From: Adiantum capillus-veneris
Taxonomy: Eukaryota; Streptophyta; Polypodiopsida; Polypodiales; Pteridaceae
NCBI GenBank assembly: GCA_014529385.2
Contig: CM043968.1
Location: 127,679,018 to 127,743,017 of the forward strand
Length of the DNA: 64,000 bases
Direction: 5' to 3'
Shown: one piece after another, positions 10,850 to 22,419 of the stretch
How positions within the stretch are numbered: position 1 is the first letter of the stretch
How the letters are laid out: each line of letters starts with the position of its first letter
Notes under the pieces: model-generated
What the model was told of the DNA's origin: nothing
Databases searched by the model: none
Seen by the model: the letters and a program-made list of their open reading frames with translations, nothing else
Made by a program: the position numbers and the translations under genes

Positions 10850-13800
10850 ATACAAGTTCCACCACTTGTTCAAGCTAGATCTAAGCAAGTATACATAGTG
10901 ATCATTTAAGCTAGTAAACTAAGGGAAGGGAGAAGTAAGGTCCACCACTTGTCCAAGCTTAGCTCTAGACAACATGGAGAGATTGGAGGTCTACTAATTG
11001 TCTAATATAGGCTAACTATATTGAAACATAGAGAGAAGCAAAGTCCACCACTTGTCCAATCTAGGGTCCATTGAAACATGGAGAGAAGGATGCTCCACCA
11101 TTTGTCCAAAATAGGCTCCATTGAAACATGAAGAGAAACAAGATGCACCATGTCTTTGAGATGCTAGGCTCCATTGAAATACCTTAAACCCATGATATTT
11201 TGTATATGTGGGGTTTAAATTCAAGGTCCACCACTTGTCCAACCTATTATCCCTAGTAGCATGAGTGGTTTGGTCTCAAGATTCACCACTTTTCCACTCT
11301 ATGTCATTATATTAAGAAGATCTGGGTGTTAAGGTCCACCACTTGTCCAACCTATAAGGCTATATCTTAAATGGTATTATTTACCACCACTTGGAATGCA
11401 CATGATGGGTTTTACATAGGGGTATGGTTCCAAGGTCCACCACTTGTCCAAGCTAACTCTATTGAAACATAGAGAGAATCAAAGGTCCACCACTTGTCCA
11501 AGCTAGGCTCCATTGAAACATGGAGAGAAGGATGCTCCACCATTTGTCCAAGCCAGGTTGATTGAAACATGAAGAGAAGCAAGCTGCACCATGTCTCCAA
11601 AATGCTAGGCTCCATTGAAATATCTTAAACCCATGATATTTCGTACATGGGGGGTTTACATTCAAGGTCCACCACTTGTCCAACCTATTATCACTAGTAG
11701 CATGAGTGGTTTGATGTCAAGATTCACCACTTTTCCACTCTATGTCATTATATTAAGAAGATCTGGGTGTTAAGGTCCACCACTTGTCCAACCTATAAGG
11801 CTATATCTTAAAGGGTATTCTTTCTCACCACTTGGAATGACCATGATAGGTTTTACATGGGGGTTTGGTTCCAAGTTCCACCACTTGTCCAAGCTAACTC
11901 TATTGAAACATAGAGAGAAGCAAAGGTCCACCACTTGTCTAAGCTAGGGTCCATTGAAACATGGAGAGAAGGATGCTCCACCATTTGTCCAAGATAGGCT
12001 CCATTGAAACATGAAGAGAAGCAAGCTGCACCATGTCTCCAAGATGCTAAGATCCATTGAAATACCTTAAACCCACGATATTTTGTACATGGGAGTTTAC
12101 ATTCAAGGTCCACCACTTGTCCAACCTATTATCTCTAGTAGCATGAGTGGTTTGGTCTGAAGATTCACCACTTTTCCACTCTATGTCATTACGTTAAGAA
12201 GATCTGGGTGTTAAGGTCGACCACTTGTCCAACCTATAAGGGTATATCTTAAAGGGTATTCTTTCTCACCACTTGAAATGTCCATGATATGTTTTACATG
12301 GGGGTTGGCTCCAAGGTCCACCACCTCTCCAAGCTAACTCTATTGAAACATAGAGAGAAACAAAGGTCCACCACTTGTCCAAGCTAGGCTCCATTGAAAC
12401 ATGGAGAGAAGGATCCTCTACCATTTGTCGAAGCTAACTCTATTGAAACATGGGGGTTTTACATTCAAGGTCCACCACTTGTCCAACCTATTAACGCTAG
12501 TAGCATGAGTGGTTTGGTCTCAAGATTCACCACTTTTTCACTCTATGTCATTATATTAAGAATATTTGGTGTTAAGGTCCACCACTTGTCCAACCTATAA
12601 GGCTATATCTTAAGGGTTATTCATTCTCACCACTTGGAGTGACCAGCATAGGATTTAAACATGGGGTTTTTGTTTCAAGGTCCACCACTTGTCCAAGCTA
12701 ACTCTATTGAAACATAGAGAGAATCAAAGGACCACCACTTGTCCAAGCTAGGTCCATTGAAACATGGAGAGAATGAGCTCCACCATTTGTCCAAGATACA
12801 CACCATTGAAACATGAAGAGAAGCAAGCTAACAACCATGTCTCCAAGATGCTAGGCTCCATTGAAATACCTCAAACCCATGATATTTTGTACATGGTGGG
12901 GTTTACATTCAAGGTCCACCACTTGTCCAAACTATTATCTCTAGTACATTAGTGGTTTGGTCTCAAGATTCACCATTTTTCCACTCTATGTCATTCTATT
13001 AAGAATATCTGGGTGCTAAGGTCCACCACTTGTCCAACCTATAAGCCATATCTTAAAGGTTATTCTTTCTCACCACTGGAGTTACCAAGATAGGTTTTAC
13101 ATGGAGTATTTGGTATCCAAGGCCCACCACTTGTTCCAATGCTAACACTATTGTCCAACATTATAGAGGAGCAAAGGTCCACCACTTGTCCAAGCTAGGC
13201 TCCATTGAAACATGGAGAGAAGGATGCTCCACCATTTGTCCAAGATAGGCTCCATTGAAACATGAAGGGAAGCAATCTGCACCATGTCTCCAAGATTCTA
13301 GGATCCATTGAAATACCTTAAACCCACGATATTGTTTACATGTGGGGTTTAACGTCAAGGTCAGTCACTTTTCCAAGCTATTATCCCTAGTAGCACTAGT
13401 GGTTGGGTCTCAAGATTTACCACTTTTTCACTCTATGTCGTTATATTATGAAGATCTAGGTTCTAAGGTCGACCACTTGTCCAACCTATAAGGCTAGATC
13501 TTAAAGGGTATTATTTCTCACCACTTGGAATGACCATGATATTTTACATGGGGGTTTGGTTTCAAGGTCCACCACTTGTCCAAGCTAACTCTATGGAAAC
13601 ATAGAGAGAAGCAAAGGTCCACCACTTGTCCAAGCTAGGCTCCACTGAGACATTTAGAGAAGGATGATCCCCCATTGGTGGAAGATAGGCTTCATTGAAA
13701 CATGAAAAGAAGCAAGTTGCACCATGTCTCCAAGATTCTAGGATCCATTGAAATACCTTAAACCCACGATATTGTTTACATGTGGGGTTTAACGTCAAGG

Positions 13801-16800
13801 TCAGTCACTTTTCCAAGCTATTATCCCTAGTAGCATGAGTGGTTTGGTCTCAAGATTCACCACTTTTCCACTCTATGTCATTATATAAAGAAGATCTAGG
13901 TGTTAAGGTCAACCACTTGTCCAACCTATAAGCGTATATCTTGAAGGGTATTCTTTCTCACCACTTGAAATGTCCATGATATGTTTTACATAGGGGTTTA
14001 GTTCCAAGGTCCACCACTTATCCAAGCTAACTTTATTCTTCTCATAGAGAGAAGCAAAAGGTCCACCACTTGTCCAAGCTAGGCTCCATTGAAACATGGA
14101 GAGAAGGATGCTCCACCATTTGTCGAAGCTAACTCTATTGAAACATGGAAGGTTTACATTCAAGGTCCACCAGTTGTCCAACCTATTAACGCTAGTAGCA
14201 TGAGGGGTTTGGTCTCAAGATTCACCACTTTTTCACTCTGTGTTATTATATTAAGAATATTTGGGTATTAAGGTCCACCACTTGTCCAACCTATAAGACT
14301 ATATCTTAATGGTTATTCTTTCTGACCACTTGGAGTGACCATGAAAGGTTTTACATGGGGGGTTGGTTCCAAGGTCCACCACTTGTCCAAGCTAACTCTA
14401 TTCAAACATAGAGAGAAGCAAAGGTCCACCACTTGTCTAAGCTAGGGTCTATTGAAACATGGAGAGAAGGATGCTCCACCATTTGTCCAAGATAGACTCC
14501 ATTGAAACATGAAGAGAAGCAAGCTGCACCATATCTCCAAGATTCTAGACTCCATCGAAATACCTTAAACCCACGTTATTTTGTACATGGGGAGTTTACA
14601 TTCAAGATCAACAATTTGTCCAACCTATTATCGCTAGTAGCATGAGTGGTTTGGTCTCAAGATTCACCACTTTTCCACTCTCTATCATTATATTAAGAAT
14701 ATTTGGGTGTTAAGGTCCACCACTTGTCCAACCTATAAGACTATATCTTAATGGTTATTCTTTCTCACCTCTTGAAAGACTATATCTTAATGGTTATCCC
14801 TAGCTATTATTGCTAGTAGCGTGAGTGGTTTGGTCTCAAGATTCACCACTTTTCCACTCTATGTCATTATATTAAGAATATGCGCGTGTTAAGGTCCACC
14901 ACTTGTCCAACCTATAAGGCTACATCTTAAAGGTTATTCTTTATTACCACTTGGAGTGACCATGATAGGTTTTACATGGGGGTTTGGTTCCAAGGTCCAC
15001 CACTTGTCCAAGCTAACTCTATTGAAACATAGAGAGAAACAAAGGTCCACCACTTGTCCAAGCTAGGGTCCATTGAAACATGGAGAGAAGGATGCTCCAC
15101 CATTTGTCCAAGATAGGCTCCATTGAAACATGACGAGAAGCAAGCTGCACCATGTCTCCAAGATGCTAGGCTCCATCGAAATACATTAAACCCACGATAT
15201 TTCGTAGATGAGGGGTTTACATTCAAGGTCCACCACTTGTCCAAGCTATTATTGCTAGTAGCGTGAGTGGTTTGGTCTCAAGATTCACCACTTTTATTAA
15301 GAATATGTGGGTGTTAAGGTCCACCACTTGTCCAACCTATAAGGCTACATCTTAAAGGTTATTCTTTCTTACTACTTGGAGTGACCATGATAGGTTTTAC
15401 ATGGGGGTTTGGTTCCAAGGTCCACCACTTGTCCAAGCTAACTCTATTGAAACATAGAGAGAAGCAAAGGTCCACCCCTTGTCTAAGCTAGGGTCCATTG
15501 AAACATGGAGAGAAGGATGCTCCACCATTTGTCCAAGGTAGGCTCCATTCAAACATGAGGAGAAGCAAGGTGCACCATGTCTCCAAGATGCTAGGCTCCA
15601 TCGAAAAACATTAAACCACGATATGTCGTAGATGAGGGGTTTACATTCAAGGTCCACACTTGTCCAAGCTATTATTGCTAGTAGCCTGAGTGGTTTGGTC
15701 TCAAGATTCACCACTTTTCCACTCTATGTCATTATATTAAGAATATGCGGTGTTAAGGTCCACCACTTGTCCAACCTATAAGGCTACATCTTAAAGGTTA
15801 TTCTCTATTACCACTTGGAGTGACCATGATAGGTTTTACATGGGGGTTTGGTTCCAAGGTCCACCACTTGTCCAAGCTAACTCTATTGAAACATAGAGAG
15901 AAACAAAGGTCCACCACTTGTCCAAGCTAGGGTCCATTGAAACATGGAGAGAAGGATGCTCCACCATTTGTCCAAGATAGGATCCATTGAAACATGACGA
16001 GAAGCAAGCTGCACCATGTCTCCAAGATGCTAGGCTCCATCGAAATACATTAAACCCACGATATTTCGTAGATGAGGGGTTTACATTCAAGGTCCACCAC
16101 TTGTCCAAGCTATTATTGCTAGTAGCCTGAGTGGTTTGGTCTCAAGATTCACCACTTTTCCACTCTATGTCATTAAATTAAGAATATGCGCGTGTTAAGG
16201 TCCACCACTTGTCCAACCTATAAGGCTACATCTTAAAGGTTATTCTTTATTACCACTTAGAGTGACCATGATAGGTTTTACATGGGGGTTTGGTTCCAAG
16301 GTCCACCACTTGTCCAAGCTAACTCTATTGAAACATAGAGAGAAACAAAGGTCCACCACTTGTCAAGCTAGGGTCCATTGAAACATGGAGAGAAGGATGC
16401 TCCACCATTTGTCGAAGCTAACTCTATTGAAACATGGGGGGTTTACATTCAAGGTCCACCACTTGTCCAAGCTATTAGTGCTAGTAGCACGAGTGGTTTT
16501 GTCTCAAGATTCACCACTTTTTCACTCTATGTCATTATATTAAGAATATTAGGGTGTTAAGGTCCACCACTTGTCCAACCTATAAGGCTATATCTTAAAG
16601 GTTATTCTTTCTCACCACTTGGAGTGACCATGATAGGTTTTAAATGGGGGTTTGGTTCCAAGGTCCACCACTTGTCCAAGCTAACTCTATTGAATAATAG
16701 AGAGAAGTAAAGGTCCACCACTTGTCCAAGCTAGGGTCCATTGAAACATGGAGAGAAGGATGCTCCACCATTTGTCCAAGATAGGCTCCATTGAAACATG

Positions 16801-17240
16801 AAGAGAAGCAAGATGCACGATGTCTCCAAGATGCTAGGCTCCATCGAAATACCTTAAACCCACGATATTTCGTAGATGGGGGGTTTACTTTCAAGGTCCA
16901 CCACTTGTCCAAGCTATTATCGCTAGTAGCATGGTTTGGTCTCAAGATTCACCAGTTTTCCACGCTATGTCATTATATGAAGAATATCTGGGTGTTAAGG
17001 TCCACCACTTGTCCAACCTATAAGGCTATATTCTAAATGATATTTTTTTTGACCACTTGGAATGTGCATGATATGTTTTACATGGGGTTTTATTCCAAGG
17101 TCCACCACTTGTCCAAGCTAGATCTATTACATATATATTATACATACAATATTCAACTAGATTCCCTACCTATCATGTCCAGTAGCATGGATGCTCTAGC
17201 TTGAAGGTCCACCACTTGTCCAACCTATACTCTCTTATGT
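10850..17240 (-). repeat. Array 3: higher-order motif array, units of about 440 and 362 bp
   Basis: Core motif GGTCCACCACTTGTCCAAGC or ...AACC recurs about every 50-80 bp and is organised in a higher-order unit. The marker AGCATGAGTGGTTTGGTCTC (with variants) recurs near 11,258, 11,698, 12,140, 12,502, 12,942, 13,391, 13,835, 14,197, 14,638, 14,816, 15,257, 15,685, 16,120, 16,485 and 16,930. Spacings are mostly 430-449 bp, with three near 362 bp that have lost about 80 bp including one motif, and one of 178 bp. Units at 14.9-16.6 kb are most alike, which suggests recent tandem spread. Within a unit the motif is fully formed (CACTTGTCC), weak (CATTTGTCC) or core-altered (CATGTCTCC) in a fixed order. 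It lies upstream of the ParB-like gene. Confidence 0.9.
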
Positions 17241-17720
17241 AAGGGAGATCTCGCTATAAATTCAAAACCTTCCGCCTAAATTTAAAATATCCCTCCCAAA
17301 TCTTAAATATCCCGCCTAAATTTTTAAACTATCCCGCCCAAATTTAAAATTCAAACTTTTTTATAAAAATTTAAATTTTACTACTTAAATTTAAAATATT
17401 CCACGCAAAATTGATTTTAAATTCAAGTTTACCACAAAAAGATATCATTATACCACCTAAATTCAAATATGCAAACCTCAAATCATTATATTGTACATAA
17501 ATTCAAACAAATTCAAATTAACAAGCCTAAACTGATATTAGTTTACATAGATATGAATTTATCACACCTAAATTATGTCACCATGTTAGAGAGAGTGGTT
17601 AGAGAATTTGAACAAGGTCCACCACTTGTCCAACCTAGATACCAAGAAGGATTGAGTGTACAAGGTATTGTTTGGAGGTCCTTATAGTCCATTGGTCTTA
17701 AGGTCCACCACTTGTGGTAA
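17241..17720. repeat. AT-rich CCGCCTAAATTTAAAAT tandem repeats, then last array-3 motifs
   Basis: From 17,260 to about 17,470 short units resembling CCGCCTAAATTTAAAATAT repeat imperfectly. Two array motifs follow near 17,617 and 17,700. No gene seen. Confidence 0.6.
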
Positions 17721-18176
17721 GGGTCACCAAAAAGTGTATATATTCACCAAAGAAATACACGTATTTTTGGTCTACATGTCCTAGTTAAAACCATTTATGT
17801 CCATTAGGTGTATCACTAAACAACACTACTATTTTTGAGAAACAGAAGTTACAATCATATCTACAAATGGATTAGAGGAAAATCAGCTCAGCATACATCC
17901 AGAACTCGCTACAAGAATCGACTTTAACAGATCACGCAAGTAAGTCTTCCATTCAATTTTACTAGTATTACAATGTGTTAGTTATTTGTGATATTTATGT
18001 ATGTATATATACTATGTGTGCATATCGTAATTAAGTGTAATTGTGTATCTGCATTATGTATGAGTATTACAATGAAATAACACAAATATACATACATACA
18101 CATAGATAACACAGACGCACACATACATGAGCATGTATTTTCAAGAGAGAGATAGCAAATACAGAGATAGATAGAT

Positions 18177-18230
18177 AGAGAGAGAGAGAGATAAATAACT
18201 GTTTTTTAGAGAGAGAGAGGAGAGAGAAAG
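18177..18230 (+). repeat. GA-rich microsatellite
   Basis: GATAGATAGAGAGAGAGAG-type repeat leading into a 90-bp tandem repeat. The preceding 17,720-18,176 stretch holds no gene that I can support. Confidence 0.8.
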
Positions 18231-18500
18231 ATAACAGATTTCACTGTGTTTATGTATGTGGAAGAGAGGAAGACGATGTATGGGAATATGTGCACGTATT
18301 TTCAAGAGAGAGACAACAAGATAACAGATTTCATTGTGGTTATGTATGTGGAAGTGAGGAAGACGATGTGTGGGAATATGTGCATGTATTTTCAAGAGAG
18401 AGACAGCAAGATAACAGATTTCACTGTGGTTATGTATGTGGAAGAGAGGAAGACGATGTGTGGGAATATGTGTATGTGTGCGGGGATACGTTTAAACTAT
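18231..18500 (+). repeat. Three tandem 90-bp units
   Basis: ATAACAGATTTCA starts units at 18,231, 18,321 and 18,411, exactly 90 bp apart. Each contains GTATGTGGAAGAGAGGAAGACG and ends in a GAGAGA run. Because 90 is a multiple of three, two reading frames stay open across it (18,246-18,641 and 18,290-18,517) and would encode 30-residue repeats. I treat these as by-products: there is no recognised domain and the flanks are microsatellite. Confidence 0.85.
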
Positions 18501-19270
18501 GTATCTCTGTCTTTTGACGAGAGAGTGTGTGTGCAAGAAGAGTTACAGAGAACCATCTTCTCTATATGGAGAAAGACAGAGAGTGAGAGAGAGAGAAATA
18601 CCTGTTTTTTCTCTATTCGTGAGGTGTGCAATGTCTCTTGAGAAGACTGCCCGATCCTGCCCTTCTGGAAAAGCGTTGTGTACGCTGCTGTTTCTTTGTC
18701 TTGTGCGCGAACTTTCAATCCTGTGCACTCCACCTGTGTGTTGTGTACGATGCCGAGCTTGCTCCTCTACGCGCGCGTATACTCCAACTGTGTGCGATCC
18801 GTGTGCGCTTTCTGTGTTTTTGCTGCTCGCCTGCTTTCTCTGTGTGCGTTTCTCGTGCGCTCTCTGTGTGCCTAATCTTGATAGGGTTTATTAGAATGCC
18901 ACGTATGCTACAAGTCCATGTTTTATCATAGGATAACTCTATGCCCCAGGACCCCGCCCAGAACAATATCCCAAAATCAACCTCCCAAGCCCCGCCATCG
19001 AGAGCGCTATATTCCACATCCCCATCAAGAGCGCTATCCCCAAACCTCACGTGGAAGCGCTGCCTTGTCACCCCATTGTGGCATTGCCCTAAGACCCCGC
19101 ATCTGGAGTGCTAAATGGGAACATTCTTCATTAGTGAAATTTTGAACATAAATTATATTAGCACATACTTAAATATAATACAAATATTAACATATTAGCT
19201 ATACTACTAATTTACTATAGCAGTTCTAGATTATGTCCCATACTATATTTAAGGTGCCAAAGGTTTGGCC
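18501..19270. other. Gene-free stretch
   Basis: TGTGCG/CTCTGT-rich sequence to about 18,890, then CCCC-rich fragments with GAGAGCGCTAT repeated loosely (about 18,990-19,090), then AT-rich DNA. Overlapping open frames in several phases show no family resemblance. Confidence 0.4.
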
Positions 19271-22200
19271 TTATGGTCCTAGATTTAGCCAAGTGGTCAA
19301 CACATATAGGACCAAGTGCACACTGTGCCACAAAACTTGGCCACCACTTCACTTGCCAAAGTTTAGGCCACATGGTCAATCCTAACTTTCCAATGTTCTT
19401 ATTATGTCACCTTTTGCCTCGTGGAAAACCTAGGCTTGTTTTCACATACTCAGGCACTTCAAGCCACAATAAATTGTCATTACTCTTCGACAACCCTTTT
19501 GTTCAAGTCTTTGAAAAAACATTGTTTAAGGCCACCCTAAACCATTTTCATTTAGGGGTGTCTAAAACTAGCTTTTTGGCAATTCGAGAAGAAAATGGTC
19601 AAAGTTTTATACTTAGTTTTAACCACTTGACCAATTCAAATATTGGAAAGCAAGGTCTTGTAATACTTTTCTTTGGACATCACACATTAAAACTAGGTCC
19701 CTCACTTGTCCAAGCTATGCTCTAATACAATAAAGGGCTTTTGGTTTCAAGATGCACCACTTTCCCAACCTTGATTCCATTAAAGAAGCTAGCTCTACTT
19801 AGACATTTAATAGCAAGGTCTTGCAGCAGTTCAGATTGAACATTTTCCATGGCAGCTAGGTCCACCACTTATCTAAGCTATGCTCTAATAGAGTAAGGGG
19901 GTTTTGGTTTCAAGATCCACCACTTGTCCAAACTTGATTTGGGAAGCAAGGTCCTATAATAGTTTGCTTTGGACATTCACCATTACAACTAAGTCCACCA
20001 CTTCTCCAAGCTATGTTCTAATACACTAAGGAGGTTTTGGTTTCAAGGAGAACCACTTGTACGACTCTGTTTTTGGAAGTAAGGTCTTTACATAGTTCAC
20101 CTTGGACCTTGGACATTGGATACTACAACTAAGCCCACCACTTGTCCAAGATATCCTCTATATATAGCCAAAGGGTTTGGGTTTCAAGATTCACCACTTT
20201 TCCAACCTTTCTTCCATTAAAGAAAGGAGGGGCTTTATAACTAGGTCCACCACTTGTCCAAGCTATGCTCTGATATGGAAAGGGGATTTTGGTTTCAAGG
20301 TCCACCACGTGTTCAACCTTGCAAGACTCAAGGGATACTTGGACATTGGAAAGCATAGTCCTATAGTAGTTGATAGGTGGCAGTGGGTATTACAACTAGG
20401 TCCAACCTATGCTCTCATATCGCAAAGAGGCTTTTCTTTCAAGGTCCACCACTTGTCCAACCTTGCTTCCATTAAAGAAATGAGGGGCTACGTAAACATT
20501 GGCAAGCAAGGTAGCAAGGTTCTAAGGTGTTTCACCTTGGATATTGGGCATTATAACTAGGTCCACCACTTGTCCAAGCTATGCTCTGATAAAGAAAGGG
20601 GATTTTCGTTTAAAGGTCCACCATGTGTTCAACCTTTCTAATATAGAAAGGGGATTTTTGTTTCAAGGTCCACCACGTGTTCAACCTTGAAAGACTCAAG
20701 GGATACTTGGACATTGGAAAGCATAGTCTTATAGTAGTTGATAGGTGGCAGTGGGTATTAAAACTAGGTCCAACCTATGCTCTTATATAGCAAAGAGGCT
20801 TTGGTTTCAAGGTCCACCACTTGTCCAACCTTACTTCCATTAAAGAAATGAGGGGCTACGTAAACATTGGCAAGCAAGGTAGCAAAGTCCTAAGGTATTT
20901 CACCTTGGATATTGGGCATTATAACTAGGTCCACCACTTGTCCAAGCTATGCTCTAATAAAGAAAGGGGATTTTCGTTTCAAGGTCCACCATGTGTTCAA
21001 CCTTTCTAATATAGAAAGGGGATTTTTGTTTCAAGGTCCACCACGTGTTCAACCTTGAAACACTCAAGGGATACTTGGACATTGGAAAGCATAGTCTTAT
21101 AGTAGTTGATAGGTGGCAGTGGGTATTAAAACTAGGTCCAACCTATGCTCTTATATAGCAAAGAGGCTTTGGTTTCAAGGTCCACCACTTGTCCAACCTT
21201 ACTTCCATTAAAGAAATGAGGGGCTACGTAAACATTGGCAAGCAAGGTAGCAAAGTCCTAAGGTATTTCACCTTGGATATTGGGCATTATAACTAGGTCC
21301 ACCACTTGTCCAAGCTATGCTCTGATAAAGAAAGGGGATTTTCGTTTCAAGGTCCACCATGTGTTCAACCTTTCTAATATAGAAAGGGGATTTTTGTTTC
21401 AAGGTCCACCACGTGTTCAACCTTGAAAGACTCAAGGGATACTTGGACATTGGAAAGCATAGTCTTATAGTAGTTGATAGGTGGCAGTGGGTATTAAAAC
21501 TAGGTCCAACCTATGCTCTTATATAGCAAAGAGGCTTTGGTTTCAAGGTCCACCACTTGTCCAACCTTACTTCCATTAAAGAAATGAGGGGCTACGTAAA
21601 CATTGGCAAGCAAGGTCAAGGTAGCAAAGTCTAAGGTATTTCACCTTGGATATTGGGCATTATAACTAGGTCCACCACTTGTCCAAGCTATGCTCTGATA
21701 AAGAAAGGGGATTTTCGTTTCAAGGTCCACCATGTGTTCAACCTTTCTAATATAGAAAGGGGATTTTTGTTTCAAGGTCCACCACGTGTTCAACCTTGAA
21801 AGACTCAAGGGATACTTGGACATTGGAAAGCATAGTCTTATAGTAGTTGATAGGTGGCAGTGGGTATTAAAACTAGGTCCAACCTATGCTCTTATATAGC
21901 AAAGAGGCTTTGGTTTCAAGGTCCACCACTTGTCCAACCTTACTTCCATTAAAGAAATGAGGGGCTACGTAAACATTGGCAAGCAAGGTAGCAAAGTCCT
22001 AAGGTATTTCACCTTGGATATTGGGCATTATAACTAGGTCCACCACTTGTCCAAGCTATGCTTCTAATATAGAAAGGGGATTTTTGTTTCAAGGTCCACC
22101 ACGTGTTCAACCTTGAAAGACTCAAGGGATACTTGGACATTGGAAAGCATAGTCCTATAGTAGTTGATAGGTGGCAGTGGGTATTACAACTAGGTCCACC

Positions 22201-22340
22201 ACTTGTCCAACCTATGCTCTCATATAGCAAAGAGGCTTGGTTTCAAGGTCCACCACTTGTCCAACCTTGCTTCCATTAATATAGCAAGGAGGATTTGGTC
22301 TCAAGGTTCACCACTTGTCCAACCTATGCAAACCTTTTTC
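19271..22340 (-). repeat. Array 4: higher-order array, unit of about 370 bp
   Basis: Decayed motifs begin at 19,271. From 20,100 a regular higher-order unit appears: the string ATAACTAGGTCCACCACTTG recurs at about 20,550, 20,920, 21,287, 21,659 and 22,029, spaced 367-372 bp. Within each unit full motifs (CCACCACTTGTCCAA) alternate with variants (CCACCATGTGTTCAA, CCACCACGTGTTCAA, the latter containing CACGTG). Units 20,780-22,000 are nearly identical. The array ends about 80 bp before the transposase-like gene, so it may include that gene's promoter or leader. Confidence 0.9.
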
Positions 22341-22419
22341 ATGTTGTAGCATGATTTTTGGTTTGAAGAGTATTTTTCTATAACTATGGATTTAACAATG
22401 TAATCTTTTTACGTACAGG

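Noticed and set aside
10850-17240. CRISPR array
   Set aside because: Spacers between motif copies are themselves repeated, the motif is variable, and no cas genes exist; the context is eukaryotic.
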